Of a stretch of DNA of 64,000 nucleotides, positions 1 through 10,848 are shown piece by piece. How positions within the stretch are numbered: position 1 is the first letter of the stretch; every line of letters begins with the position of its first letter. The stretch spans positions 479,484 through 543,483 of the forward strand of contig JABLXZ010000002.1 of assembly GCA_013177935.1 (NCBI GenBank), in the 5' to 3' direction. Both the position numbers and the translations under genes were made by a program. Origin of the DNA: a candidate division WOR-3 bacterium (GTDB lineage: Bacteria > Hydrothermota > Tepidihabitantia > Tepidihabitantales > Tepidihabitantaceae). The notes beneath the pieces are model-generated. The model saw nothing but the letters and a program-made list of their open reading frames with translations, ran no database searches and was not told the origin of the DNA.

Positions 1-89
1 TTTCCGAGGTTGAGATTGGGGTAATGAAGGAGATAAAACGGGCACTGGACCCGGATGGTCTTTTAAACCCAGGGAAAATCTTTCCCTGA
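1..89 (+). CDS. FAD-linked oxidase C-terminus (GlcD/lactate dehydrogenase-like), partial
   Basis: The window opens inside a gene. The frame starting at base 3 reads SEVEIGVMKEIKRALDPDGL and ends LNPGKIFP before a TGA at 87-89. The ending D-P-x-G-x-L-N-P-G-K-I-F-P is the typical C-terminus of FAD-binding oxidases of the GlcD/D-lactate dehydrogenase family, where it closes the substrate cap domain. The catalytic and FAD domains lie outside the window, so substrate cannot be given. No terminator hairpin is evident just after the stop. Confidence 0.8.
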   Translation, partial: SEVEIGVMKEIKRALDPDGLLNPGKIFP

Positions 90-526
90 TTTGCGGGGTA
101 ATACATTTAGACCCCGATTTAACCGAAAAGTTCACATATTATATAATCTATTGAAAACCGGTGAAATGCCTGCTGGATACAGTCCCGAATACGGTCCCCT
201 CCCTCCTTCCGGGGATAGTAACCGGTGCGATAATGACCGCTCTTCTTTTTATCCGGTGCGGGAGCAAGCGGCAATCACCACCAATAATCGATTTAGGGTA
301 AATGTACGCTGATAATCCCCGATGCATTTTCCATCCAACTCTTATCTGGGCTGTGCGATAAACTTATCGGTATAATGTCTGGTATGTGTTGTCCGCACCG
401 GCAGGGAAGACAGTTTAATGGGCAGGATAGCCGGTTGCAAAGAGAGGGTATAAAGAGGGAGTAGAGTTTGCTTAATCTTGATTCCGGGTTAGAATCAAGG
501 TGCTAAAGTAAAAGAAAGGAGATGTT
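90..526. other. Non-coding stretch with leader hairpin
   Basis: I see no convincing gene in these 437 bases. An open frame at 91-312 has no ribosome binding site and no recognisable protein character. At 477-499 there is a perfect 8-bp inverted repeat, CTTGATTC and GAATCAAG around a 7-base loop. It lies about 15 bases before the ribosome binding site of the next gene, so it could be a leader stem-loop. No clear -35/-10 pair was found. Confidence 0.4.
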
Positions 527-1006
527 GTGTTAAAGAAAGATAAGAAGACAAAGCTGAAGGATGTGGCGTATTGCAGTTTGTTTTGCGGTCTTTGTTCATC
601 CAAGAATCGGATACCGCAACAGGCAAAGGCGCTGCGGCAGACGATGCACAATGAGGGCTGGGATTTGTGGGGAAATGAGTTTGCCGGATTTAAGGAGTTC
701 TGGAAGTTTCTCAATGGGCTGGTAAAAGGAGCCTGTTCAGGCTGTCGGCAGGGTGGCGGTCCACCGTTTTGCGGAATCAGAAAGTGTGCCCGGGAAAGAA
801 AGGTTGAGGTGTGCGTATTCTGTTCGGATTGGCCCTGCGAGCGGATTAAAGGGCTGGCAAAGGGTTATCATACCCTGATTCCTGATGCGGAGCGGATGAA
901 GAGAATTGGTCTGGATAGATGGCTGAAGGAACAGGCACAAAGGGCAAAGGCCGGGTTCTGTTATTGTGATATTCGTTGCCAGCCCTATACGATTGCCAAG
1001 GATTGA
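527..1006 (+). CDS. DUF3795-type cysteine-rich protein, first copy
   Basis: A 159-residue soluble protein rich in paired cysteines: CGLC near residue 20, CSGC, CGIRKC, CVFC and CEC-like spacings, and CYCDIRC near the end. The arrangement matches DUF3795 proteins, small presumed metal-binding proteins of unknown function that are common in anaerobes. The start is taken as GTG at 527, since AAAGGAG lies at 515-521 with a 5-base gap. The nearby ATG at 522 runs into a stop at once. The next gene, 22 bases downstream, is a shorter member of the same family, so the two look like a co-transcribed pair from an old duplication. No function beyond metal binding can be inferred. Confidence 0.75.
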   Translation: MLKKDKKTKLKDVAYCSLFCGLCSSKNRIPQQAKALRQTMHNEGWDLWGNEFAGFKEFWKFLNGLVKGACSGCRQGGGPPFCGIRKCARERKVEVCVFCSDWPCERIKGLAKGYHTLIPDAERMKRIGLDRWLKEQAQRAKAGFCYCDIRCQPYTIAKD

Positions 1007-1028
1007 ACAAAAAGAAAGGAGATGCCAG

Positions 1029-1400
1029 ATGAAGGAAAAAATGGTCGCATATTGCGGGATAGTATGCAGTGACTGTCCGGCGTTTATTGCGACTCAGAAT
1101 GGGGACGAGAAGTTGCTTGCCGAGACCGCAAAGAAGTGGTCATCACCGACCTGGGAGGTTAAGCCCGAGGATATTATCTGTGACGGTTGTGTTCAGGGTA
1201 AACGGCGGGCAAAGTTCTGTTATGAGTGTCCAACAAGGAACTGCGGTGTGACACGGCAAGTGAAGAACTGTGGCTGGTGTGATGATTATCCCTGTGAGAC
1301 CCTGAAAGGGCACTGGGAGCGGTTTAAGATTCCTGAACAAGAAAAGGTTTTAGATGAGGAGCACCGCCAAAAGCAGGCAACGAAGGGTAAAGGGGGATGA
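1029..1400 (+). CDS. DUF3795-type cysteine-rich protein, second copy
   Basis: A 123-residue protein with the compact DUF3795 pattern: AYCGIVCSDCPAF at residues 6-18, then CDGC, CYECPTRNC, CGWCDDYPC. These cysteine pairs probably bind metal; no enzymatic role is known for the family. The start ATG at 1029 follows AAAGGAG at 1014-1020. An in-frame upstream ATG at 966 lies inside the preceding gene and would add unlikely residues. The C-terminus is Lys/Gln-rich (QKQATKGKGG). The same ribosome binding sequence precedes both members of the pair, which supports an operon. Confidence 0.75.
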   Translation: MKEKMVAYCGIVCSDCPAFIATQNGDEKLLAETAKKWSSPTWEVKPEDIICDGCVQGKRRAKFCYECPTRNCGVTRQVKNCGWCDDYPCETLKGHWERFKIPEQEKVLDEEHRQKQATKGKGG

Positions 1401-1422
1401 GCGGCTGAACTGTCGCATAAAG

Positions 1423-1450
1423 TTGCCTGATAATTTTTTGTCATTACAAT
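1423..1450 (+). promoter_or_regulatory. Promoter of alaS, leaderless type
   Basis: TTGCCT (1423-1428), a 16-base spacer and TACAAT (1445-1450). The ATG of alaS begins only 8 bases after the -10 box, so the predicted transcript start nearly coincides with the start codon. No ribosome binding site is present. Confidence 0.6.
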
Positions 1451-1457
1451 AAGTACT

Positions 1458-4049
1458 ATGAATCATCGGGAGTTGCGCCGAACATTTCTTGAGTTCTATG
1501 CTCAGCGGGAGCATAAGATTGTCCCCAGTTCTTCTTTGATTCCCAGGGACGACCCAACACTTCTTTTTACCAGCGCCGGGATGGTGCAGTTTAAGGCGCT
1601 CTGGGCGGGTGCGGTGGAGTTGCCATATCGTCGGGCGTGCTCGGTTCAGAAGTGTCTAAGGGCATCGGACCTGGAAAAGGTTGGGAAGACGCCAAGGCAC
1701 TGTACCTTTTTTGAGATGCTGGGCAACTTTTCTTTTGGCGACTATTTTAAGGCAGAAGCGATTCCCTGGGCTTGGGAGTATTTAACGCAGGTGGTGAAAC
1801 TTGACCCGGCAAAACTTTATGTTTCAGTTTTTGAGGAGGATGATGAGGCGTTTGAGGTGTGGCATAAGAAGGTGGGTTTGCCCGAGAAGAAAATTTACCG
1901 GCTGGGTGAGAAGGACAATTTCTGGGGCCCGGCCGGCGGAACTGGTGCCTGCGGTCCCTGTTCGGAGATTTATGTTGACCTGGGTCCGGAGTTTGGTTGC
2001 GGCAAGGAAAGTTGTGGACCGGGTTGTGATTGCGACCGGTTTTCAGAGGTTTACAATATCGTGTTTCCCCAGTTTAATCAGTTGCCCGATGGCACCCGGG
2101 AGCCGTTGAAGAATCGGGGGATTGACACTGGGATGGGTTTGGAGCGGCTGGCAATGGTCTCCCAGGGCAAGAGGACGATTTTTGAAACCGACCTGTTTTT
2201 ACCGCTGGTGCGGGCAACCGAGGAGATTCTGAGCAAAGATTTAGACCCAGAAAACCGGCCGATGTTTTATGTTGCGGTGGACCACGCCCGCGCCCTGACT
2301 TTTGCGATTACCGATGGCGCAATTCCGTCCAATGAGGGCCGGGGCTATGTGTTGCGGAACATTTTGCGCCGCGCCTTGCTGTTTGCGTTTCGTGCCGGAG
2401 TGCAGGAGCCGTTTCTTTATCAGGTGTGTGGTGCGGTGGTTGAGTTGATGCGGCAGTTTTATCCGGAGTTGACCACAAAACGGGAGCAGGTGGCTTTGAT
2501 TGTCCGCGCCGAAGAGGAACGGTTTTTGCGGACACTGGCGGCGGGTCTGGAGCGGTGGGAAGAGACCCGGGCACGCTGTCAGAAGGATGGACTGATTCCC
2601 GGGGAGGAGCTTTTTAAGTTGCACGACACCTACGGGTTTCACATTGAACTGGTGGCGGAACTGGCAGAGGGTTCGGGATTGAAACTGGACCGGGATGGTT
2701 TTGAGCGGGCGATGCAGGAGCAGAAGGAACGGAGCCGGAAGGCAACATTTATCACCACCGGGGCAGGTGGCGCACCACTTGAGGTGGGTATTGGCGGTGA
2801 GACGGAGTTTGTTGGCTATGATAGCGACGAGACCGAAAGCGAGTTGGTGAGTTTTGTCCGGCAGGAGGATGGAAGTTACGAACTGATTCTACGCCGAACC
2901 CCATTTTATGCAGAAGCGGGTGGTCAGGTTGGCGATACCGGTCGGGTTGTGGGTGAGGGTTTTGAGTTTGAGGTGATGGACAGTTACTTTAAGCATGGGG
3001 TGCGGGTTTTGCGGGCGGTTTTGAAGTCGGGTGAACCGAAAACCGGGGTGGTGTTTGCGGCGATTGATAAAGAGCGGCGGCGGGAGATTGAGCGGGCGCA
3101 CACCGCGACCCATCTTTTGCATGCGGCGTTGCGCCGCGTGCTGGGCGAGTATGTTAAGCAGGAGGGTTCGCTCGTGGAGCCGGGCCGGTTGCGCTTTGAT
3201 TTTGCCGCATTTGAGCCGCTGAAGCCGGAGCAGATTAACGAGGTGGAGCGGCTGGTTTATGAAGCGGTCTTGCGCGACATAAAGGTGGAGCGGCTGGTTG
3301 ATGTGCCTCTGGAGGAGGCGAAGCGGATGGGTGCGCTGGCGTTTTTTGGCGAGCAGTACGGCGAGCGGGTGCGGGTTTTGAAGATTGGCGATTTTTCTAT
3401 GGAGTTGTGCGGTGGGACCCATCTGCGACGGACCGGCGAAGTTGGGCTGTTGCGAATTGTTGCTGAAACCGGTGTTGCCGCAGGAATCCGGCGGATTGAA
3501 GCGGTTGTGGGCCGGCAGGCGTTTGAGCGGGTGAAGCGGGAACGACAAACCCTGGACCAGATTGAGACGCACCTGGGCGTGAGCGAGGAGGCGCTTTTCA
3601 AGAAGGTTGTTGCCCTGACCGAGGAGTTGAAGCGGGTTGAGGCAAGGGTGCGGCAGTTGTCGACACAACTGGCACGCAATGCCGCTGCCGAGCTCGTGTC
3701 CGGAGCGGAAACGATTGCCGGAGTTCAGGTTGTGCAGGGCGACTTTCCCTTTTTTGAGGTTGAGGAGTTGCGCATTGTTGTCGACCGTTTGCGGGAGTTG
3801 CTGATGGGAAGTTATGCGGTTTTGTTGACCGGCGCGGTGAGTGGCGAACGGTTACGTTTTGTGGTGACGGTGAGCCCGGATTTGCAGAATAAACTGCCGG
3901 CGGGCAAGTTGGCAAAAATCGTGGGTAGCGCGATGGCAGGTGGCGGTGGTGGTAAGCCGGACATTGCCGAAGGCGGTGGCAAGGTTGACCGGCGTGATGC
4001 GGGCGAGCAGGCTTTAAAACAGGCGTTGACTGATGCCCATTATGGGTAA
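1458..4049 (+). CDS. alaS: Alanine--tRNA ligase
   Basis: An 863-residue enzyme that charges tRNA-Ala in the cytoplasm, close to the usual bacterial length of about 870. The class II catalytic core is at residues 1-250, opening RELRRTFLEFYAQREHKIV and containing GGTGACGPCSEIYVDLG. The tRNA-binding middle domain follows. The editing domain has its zinc ligands HTATH near residue 548 and CGGTH near 650. The C-terminal oligomerisation part ends with the conserved glycine-rich GGGGGKPDIAEGGG near residue 825. The gene has its own promoter with almost no leader. It converges end to end with the LCP gene: the two stop codons are adjacent with no hairpin between them. Confidence 0.97.
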   Translation: MNHRELRRTFLEFYAQREHKIVPSSSLIPRDDPTLLFTSAGMVQFKALWAGAVELPYRRACSVQKCLRASDLEKVGKTPRHCTFFEMLGNFSFGDYFKAEAIPWAWEYLTQVVKLDPAKLYVSVFEEDDEAFEVWHKKVGLPEKKIYRLGEKDNFWGPAGGTGACGPCSEIYVDLGPEFGCGKESCGPGCDCDRFSEVYNIVFPQFNQLPDGTREPLKNRGIDTGMGLERLAMVSQGKRTIFETDLFLPLVRATEEILSKDLDPENRPMFYVAVDHARALTFAITDGAIPSNEGRGYVLRNILRRALLFAFRAGVQEPFLYQVCGAVVELMRQFYPELTTKREQVALIVRAEEERFLRTLAAGLERWEETRARCQKDGLIPGEELFKLHDTYGFHIELVAELAEGSGLKLDRDGFERAMQEQKERSRKATFITTGAGGAPLEVGIGGETEFVGYDSDETESELVSFVRQEDGSYELILRRTPFYAEAGGQVGDTGRVVGEGFEFEVMDSYFKHGVRVLRAVLKSGEPKTGVVFAAIDKERRREIERAHTATHLLHAALRRVLGEYVKQEGSLVEPGRLRFDFAAFEPLKPEQINEVERLVYEAVLRDIKVERLVDVPLEEAKRMGALAFFGEQYGERVRVLKIGDFSMELCGGTHLRRTGEVGLLRIVAETGVAAGIRRIEAVVGRQAFERVKRERQTLDQIETHLGVSEEALFKKVVALTEELKRVEARVRQLSTQLARNAAAELVSGAETIAGVQVVQGDFPFFEVEELRIVVDRLRELLMGSYAVLLTGAVSGERLRFVVTVSPDLQNKLPAGKLAKIVGSAMAGGGGGKPDIAEGGGKVDRRDAGEQALKQALTDAHYG

Positions 4050-5153
4050 TCAGTTGCTTTCCGGAACAGGGTATTGAAGCTCTAAAATTCTCCTGACAAT
4101 CTCCAGGCGTTCCAGAGTGTCGGCGTCATAGTCCGGTAAAAGGTCGTAGTTTTGCGTCATATAGCCGGGCCAGGAGTAGCGTTGCTGGGTCATAAAGTCC
4201 AGTGCCGAAACCGAGTCCCGGTCGTGCAGGAAGTAAGCAATCTGTTTTTCCATTTCCGGGTAGATGGGCAGATAGCAGGATAAGGTCATGGCGTAGCGGT
4301 CCAGGGTTACAGGTCTGCCTTCGCTGACCAGAACTGCGGTCCGGATGCGGTCGGGGGTGAACTTTTGATGGCGCAACTGGCTGATGAGTTGCTTCGTTTC
4401 CGAATAGGTGAGGTCGGTGTCAGGACCGATGATGGTGAAGAGGCGCCGGAGCAGGATGTCAGCAATCCGGGTGTCGGCAAGACGCCAGAGGCGAAGGGCA
4501 ATGGTTTTGATGAAGTTGAGGGTGTTGCGACAGCGGTCCAGGTCGTCGTAAGTCAAGCCGTTGCGCTGGCGGACAAATTTTAGTGCCTGGTCCGGGTCAG
4601 CAAGTTTTATCGTACCCAGTGAAATGGTGCCAAGGATGGAGCGGAGCAGGCGAAAGGTCATCCGGAATGAGTCAAAGTCAAAGGCGATGAATCGGTCGAT
4701 TTTGATGTCAAGGAGGTGCTCAAGGGTACGGCGTAAAAGCGGTTCACCACCGATTGCGTAGGTGTGGGTGATTTTTTCCATTGCGTTGAAGTCAGTGGGT
4801 GATGTTGCCGATGTGACACCGGGCACGACCACGAGAAGGTCACGGGGAACCGCGAAAAGGTTGATGCGGTTTTCGTTTAAGTTGATATGGCAGATGACGA
4901 TGATGTCCGAATGGGCGGTTTTTTCCCGGGGGATGCGGGTTGTGCCGCCGCGGTCCTGAGCCGGATTTAAGGCACGGGCATCTTTGCCAATGATGAGGAT
5001 GTTGATAACGCCTTCGGGTCCGGGTTTCAGGGTGGATTCGGTTTTGCGGTAAGGATGAGGGACAAGGAAGAAGTAGTAGATGAGGGCAAGTGTGATGAGG
5101 AGAACAAAAAGGACGATGGGCAGAAGCAGGCGTCGGAGTTTAATCGGTGACAT
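4050..5153 (-). CDS. LytR-CpsA-Psr (LCP) family protein
   Basis: A 367-residue protein with one N-terminal membrane helix (LLLPIVLFVLLITLALIYYF, about residues 9-28) and an extracytoplasmic LCP domain. Family landmarks are NILIIGKDAR near residue 53, the SDIIVICHINLNENRINLFAVPRD block with its conserved arginine, and AIGGEPLLRRTLEHLLDIKI. LCP proteins transfer glycan polymers from undecaprenyl carriers to cell wall or surface acceptors; the polymer here is unknown. The start ATG at 5153 overlaps the 3' end of der by 14 bases, implying co-transcription from the der promoter and translational coupling. Longer in-frame extensions lie wholly within der and are less likely. Confidence 0.8.
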   Translation of the reverse strand: MSPIKLRRLLLPIVLFVLLITLALIYYFFLVPHPYRKTESTLKPGPEGVINILIIGKDARALNPAQDRGGTTRIPREKTAHSDIIVICHINLNENRINLFAVPRDLLVVVPGVTSATSPTDFNAMEKITHTYAIGGEPLLRRTLEHLLDIKIDRFIAFDFDSFRMTFRLLRSILGTISLGTIKLADPDQALKFVRQRNGLTYDDLDRCRNTLNFIKTIALRLWRLADTRIADILLRRLFTIIGPDTDLTYSETKQLISQLRHQKFTPDRIRTAVLVSEGRPVTLDRYAMTLSCYLPIYPEMEKQIAYFLHDRDSVSALDFMTQQRYSWPGYMTQNYDLLPDYDADTLERLEIVRRILELQYPVPESN

Positions 5154-6417
5154 TGAGCTGAATAGGGTAGCCGGTGAATTTAAACTGGTCACGGATAAGG
5201 TTAAGGACATAGCGCAGGTAGCGCCGGTCCGCAGCATCCGGGTCTGAGAGGCGCAGGCGGAATGTTGGTGGTCTGATACCGGTCTGGGTCAAACTTAAGA
5301 CCCGACAGTGTGGCTTCGGCGGCGTGGATTTGAGTTGCTCAAGGACGGTGGTGCGCAGGAACTGGGCGCTGATACGCATTGCCCCGGAGTGGTAGACCGC
5401 TTTTGCCTGACGGATGGCGTCAAGGACACCTTTGCCTTTCAGGGCGCAGGCATAGACGAGGGGCGCATAATGGACAAATTGCAGTTGACGGGTGATGTAT
5501 TCCCGGGTTTTTTTCTCGAGTTCTTTAGGAACGAGGTCAATTTTGTTGGCAATGATGACCAGCCCTTTGTTTCTCTTCTCGGCGAGGTTGATGATGCGTT
5601 TGTCCTGAGCGGTTGGTCCTTCCTGGGCGGCGATAATTATCAGAGCGATGGCGCACCGGTCAATGGCGTCAAGGGCACGGCGGACTGAGTAAAACTCAAC
5701 CGGCTCTTCAATGCGGGCGCGGCGCCGAATGCCAGCGGTGTCAATGATACGGTAGGTTTCGCCTTCAAACTGGAAGGTTTCTTCAATTGTGTCCCGGGTG
5801 GTGCCCGGTTGTGGGGTAACAATCGCCCGTTCTTTGCCCAGGAGCTGGTTTAAGAAGGTGGATTTACCAACATTAGGCCGGCCCAGGATTGCCAGAGCGA
5901 TTTCTTTTGTGGTACGGGCGGGCGGTTCTGGAGGCAAAAGCCGGACGATTTCGTCTAAAAGTTCGGCAACACCGATGCCGTGCTCAGCGGAGATGGGAAA
6001 GATTTTGGCGGCGCCGAGACGGTGAAAGTCGGAAATGTCAAAATGGCGCTTGACATCGCATTTGTTGACGGCAAGGAGGAACTGTTTGCCCTGACGGCGC
6101 AGGCGCCGGGCGATTTCTTCGTCAAGGGGCAGTAAACCGGCGACACCGTCCACAACCAGAACTACGACCGTTGATTCGTTAAGGGCAAGTTCCACCTGGC
6201 GGGCGATTTCTTTTTCCAGCAACTCTTCGGCGTCGGGTATGAAGCCACCGGTGTCCATAACGGAAAATGTCCGGCCGCACCATTCTGCCGTGCGTACCAG
6301 ACGGTCGCGAGTGATGCCCGGTTCCTTTAAAGTGATGGCAACTCTGCCACCTACCAGGCGGTTGAAAAGGGTTGATTTACCGACATTGGGTCGGCCGACA
6401 ATTGCAACGCTTGCCAT
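5140..6417 (-). CDS. der: Ribosome biogenesis GTPase Der (EngA)
   Basis: A 425-residue protein with two tandem GTPase domains and a C-terminal KH-like domain, the diagnostic layout of Der/EngA, which acts in 50S subunit assembly. The first P-loop [14 protein letters not shown] is at residue 7 and the second [14 protein letters not shown] near 175. DTGG and DTAG switch II motifs and two NKxD motifs (NKCD, NKID) are present. The start [11 protein letters not shown] at 6417 follows a promoter with a short leader of about 8 bases. An upstream in-frame extension would begin inside the -35 box. Its end overlaps the LCP gene. Confidence 0.96.
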   Translation of the reverse strand: MASVAIVGRPNVGKSTLFNRLVGGRVAITLKEPGITRDRLVRTAEWCGRTFSVMDTGGFIPDAEELLEKEIARQVELALNESTVVVLVVDGVAGLLPLDEEIARRLRRQGKQFLLAVNKCDVKRHFDISDFHRLGAAKIFPISAEHGIGVAELLDEIVRLLPPEPPARTTKEIALAILGRPNVGKSTFLNQLLGKERAIVTPQPGTTRDTIEETFQFEGETYRIIDTAGIRRRARIEEPVEFYSVRRALDAIDRCAIALIIIAAQEGPTAQDKRIINLAEKRNKGLVIIANKIDLVPKELEKKTREYITRQLQFVHYAPLVYACALKGKGVLDAIRQAKAVYHSGAMRISAQFLRTTVLEQLKSTPPKPHCRVLSLTQTGIRPPTFRLRLSDPDAADRRYLRYVLNLIRDQFKFTGYPIQLNVTD

Positions 6418-6431
6418 ACGAGTAATGTAAT

Positions 6432-6459
6432 AGAGTATTGGTTTTCCCAGAATAGTCAA
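6432..6459 (-). promoter_or_regulatory. Promoter of der-LCP operon
   Basis: On the minus strand, TTGACT (6454-6459), 16-base spacer, TACTCT (6432-6437). The -35 is strong and the -10 weak. The ATG of der begins 15 bases after the -10 box and no Shine-Dalgarno is visible. Confidence 0.5.
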
Positions 6460-6478
6460 GAGGACTTAATACCCGTTT

Positions 6479-6757
6479 TTAGCGGCGGAGCAGAAATATC
6501 AAAAGCAGGGCAAGGGCACCGAGGACCAGAATACTGATGATTCCGGTCAAGAGGTAGCGCTGAGTGTGGACCTCTTCGTACTTTTCTTCGATTTCGGGAA
6601 TTTTGAGCGGCTCCTGTTTGGGGCGGACTTCGTCTTTGACCTCGCCTTTAAATACCAGATTGCAGACCGGACAAAAGCGATGCGGCCGATCCATAAGATG
6701 ACCACACTCCGGGCAGAAGTAGCGATTCCCTCTTTTGACAATTGGTGCCTCAGCCAT
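6479..6757 (-). CDS. Zinc-ribbon protein with C-terminal membrane anchor
   Basis: A 92-residue protein. Residues 13-34 form a zinc ribbon, CPECG then CPVC, separated by a His/Arg-rich segment. A charged linker (KQEPLKIPEIEEKYEEV) leads to one hydrophobic helix near the C-terminus, LLTGIISILVLGALALLLIF, ending in RR. It is probably a tail-anchored cytoplasmic-facing protein. No family function is recognised. It is read divergently from the SWIB-like gene and has its own TTGACA-type promoter with a leader of about 8 bases. It is next to der but separately transcribed. Confidence 0.75.
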   Translation of the reverse strand: MAEAPIVKRGNRYFCPECGHLMDRPHRFCPVCNLVFKGEVKDEVRPKQEPLKIPEIEEKYEEVHTQRYLLTGIISILVLGALALLLIFLLRR

Positions 6758-6772
6758 AGTTAAGCCGTGTTT

Positions 6773-6801
6773 ATGATAAAAGGGAATTTGTACTTTGTCA
6801 A
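6773..6801 (-). promoter_or_regulatory. Promoter of zinc-ribbon gene
   Basis: Minus strand TTGACA (6796-6801), 17-base spacer, TATCAT (6773-6778). The start codon is at 6757, giving a predicted leader of about 8 bases. Confidence 0.6.
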
Positions 6802-6858
6802 GCGGAGCGTAAGCCCTTTTTGGGGGCTGAAAAACCGTTTATCCCCCCTTGAATCTGC

Positions 6859-6914
6859 TTGACAGAAGGCAATTTGTCATCACAATAGAAGCAGTTACAC
6901 CTGAGGGTGTAACT
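6859..6914 (+). promoter_or_regulatory. Promoter and 5'-terminal stem-loop of SWIB-like gene
   Basis: TTGACA (6859-6864), 16-base spacer, CACAAT (6881-6886), predicting a start near 6893. Exactly there a perfect stem begins: AGTTACACC (6893-6901), loop TGAG, GGTGTAACT (6906-6914). A second small stem, GCCC-TTAT-GGGC, lies at 6935-6946, then AGGAGAGG before the ATG. A hairpin at the extreme 5' end is a known mRNA-stabilising arrangement. Confidence 0.55.
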
Positions 6915-6960
6915 GGAGACGATGGTTTCTAACCGCCCTTATGGGCAGAAAGGAGAGGTA

Positions 6961-7242
6961 ATGCCACGTGGTCAAGCTCTGATGAATCGCACGGTGAAGC
7001 TTACCGATGCGATGCAGCCGGTCTTCGGTCCTGGAAAGGTAATCAAGGTAAAAGACATCAATAAGAAACTGTGGGCTTATGTGAAGAAGCATAAGCTGAT
7101 GACCGGGACCGGTCCGTTAATGAAGCGCTCAATCAAACTGACCCCGGACCTGCAAGCGCTGTTTGGCAAAAAGGCTTCGGTCAAGGTCAGTGAGATGATG
7201 AAACTGCTCTGGGCATACATTCGGAAGAACAACCTGTTCTAA
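6961..7242 (+). CDS. Small basic protein with two SWIB/MDM2-like repeats
   Basis: A 93-residue, lysine-rich protein made of two similar halves. Half one reads VKLTDAMQPVFGPGKVIKV then LWAYVKKHKLM. Half two reads IKLTPDLQALFGKKASVKV then LWAYIRKNNLF. The signature (L/I)x(L-W)xYIKxNxL is that of SWIB domains, which in bacteria occur alone (notably in chlamydiae) or at the end of topoisomerase I and are thought to bind chromatin-like DNA. A 93-residue protein can hold only two shortened units, or one unit formed from both. The start ATG at 6961 follows AGGAGAGG. The gene lies between its hairpin leader and a strong terminator, just upstream of the rRNA unit, and is probably well expressed. Confidence 0.7.
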   Translation: MPRGQALMNRTVKLTDAMQPVFGPGKVIKVKDINKKLWAYVKKHKLMTGTGPLMKRSIKLTPDLQALFGKKASVKVSEMMKLLWAYIRKNNLF

Positions 7243-7264
7243 CCGAGCGTCCAGAAGAGGTATA

Positions 7265-7311
7265 ATAAGGCGACCCCCTATTATTGGGGGTTAGCCTTTT
7301 AATAGGGGGTG
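7265..7311 (+). terminator. Terminator after SWIB-like gene, with an alternative fold
   Basis: AAGGC (7267-7271) pairs with GCCTT (7294-7298), and inside it ACCCCC (7273-7278) pairs with GGGGGT (7286-7291), followed by TTTT. This is a rho-independent shape. A competing 10-bp perfect pairing, ACCCCCTATT (7273-7282) with AATAGGGGGT (7301-7310), would replace it. Confidence 0.75.
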
Positions 7312-7391
7312 TTCGTAAATATGTTTTTAAGTTGCTGTTTATCAATTGGTTGTGAATTTAAAGGTTATAATAAAATCTCTTTATTTTTTGC

Positions 7392-7420
7392 TTGACTAAC
7401 GATTTTGGTTTTATTATTAT
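7392..7420 (+). promoter_or_regulatory. rRNA promoter (23S-5S unit)
   Basis: TTGACT (7392-7397), 17-base spacer, TATTAT (7415-7420). It is the only strong promoter between the upstream terminator and the 23S gene, so the 23S-5S pair appears to be transcribed independently of any 16S gene. Confidence 0.65.
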
Positions 7421-7447
7421 TAAGTTAGCCAATTTGACATAGAAATT

Positions 7448-7460
7448 TGCTCTTTGACAA
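7448..7460 (+). promoter_or_regulatory. boxA antitermination element
   Basis: TGCTCTTTGACAA closely matches the bacterial rRNA boxA consensus (TGCTCTTTAACA), where NusB-S10 load to prevent premature termination. It lies 40 bases before the mature 23S 5' end, as expected for an rRNA leader. Confidence 0.75.
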
Positions 7461-7481
7461 TTTGGAGAAGAGGCAGGCTGA
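7454..7481 (+). other. 23S processing stem, 5' arm
   Basis: The segment TTGACAATTTGGAGAAGAGG and its continuation to 7481 is complementary, with a few bulges, to 10506-10539 on the far side of the 23S gene (TCAGC.TGC.TCTTCTCC..AAATTGT.AA). Such flanking stems bring the ends of pre-23S together for RNase III cleavage. The boxA overlaps this arm, as in other bacteria. Confidence 0.7.
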
Positions 7482-7487
7482 TATTCA

Positions 7488-10504
<3,017 letters not shown>

Positions 10505-10505
10505 G

Positions 10506-10539
10506 TCAGCTTGCTTCTTCTCCTTTAAATTGTTAACAA
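10506..10539 (+). other. 23S processing stem, 3' arm
   Basis: Complementary to 7454-7481 across the mature 23S. It forms the second arm of the precursor stem and falls in the 48-base spacer between 23S and 5S. Confidence 0.65.
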
Positions 10540-10552
10540 TCTGGAGTAAGAT

Positions 10553-10670
10553 TCCCGGCGGTGATACCGGAGGGGAAACACCTCTTCCCATTCCGAACAG
10601 AGTCGTTAAGCCCTCCAGGGCCGATGGTACTGCGCTGGTAACGGCGTGGGAGAGTAGGTCGCTGCCGGGT
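10553..10670 (+). rRNA. rrf: 5S ribosomal RNA
   Basis: About 118 bases. The ends TCCCGGCGGTG and CGCTGCCGGG pair to form helix I. The conserved CCATTCCGAACAGAG segment (loop B/C region) and GGGAGAGTAGGTCGCTGCC at the 3' side identify 5S. The spacer to 23S is only 48 bases with no tRNA. A run TTTTTATTTT follows directly, so the closing stem and T-tract probably end transcription. Confidence 0.95.
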
Positions 10671-10693
10671 TTTTATTTTCTTCAAAATTTTTC

Positions 10694-10721
10694 TTGACAG
10701 GATGAGATTTTTTGGTATACT
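10694..10721 (+). promoter_or_regulatory. Promoter of first pseudopilin gene
   Basis: TTGACA (10694-10699), 16-base spacer, TATACT (10716-10721). The predicted 5' leader is long, about 120 bases, and ends in AAAGGAGGTG, in contrast with the leaderless genes nearby. The strength of both boxes and the ribosome binding site suggests high expression. Confidence 0.75.
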
Positions 10722-10848
10722 ATTACCGAGAGCAGAGAAATGCGATGCGCTCAACTACCCTTTTTTTATCCACTCAACAAAAGGTTTGGTTGGGGCATTG
10801 CCATTTCTTCTGGTCTCATATTCCTAAAAAGAAAGGAGGTGCAGTAAA

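Noticed and set aside
91..312. Open frame of 73 codons after the GlcD-like gene
   Set aside because: No ribosome binding site or promoter, no recognisable protein features, and poor composition.
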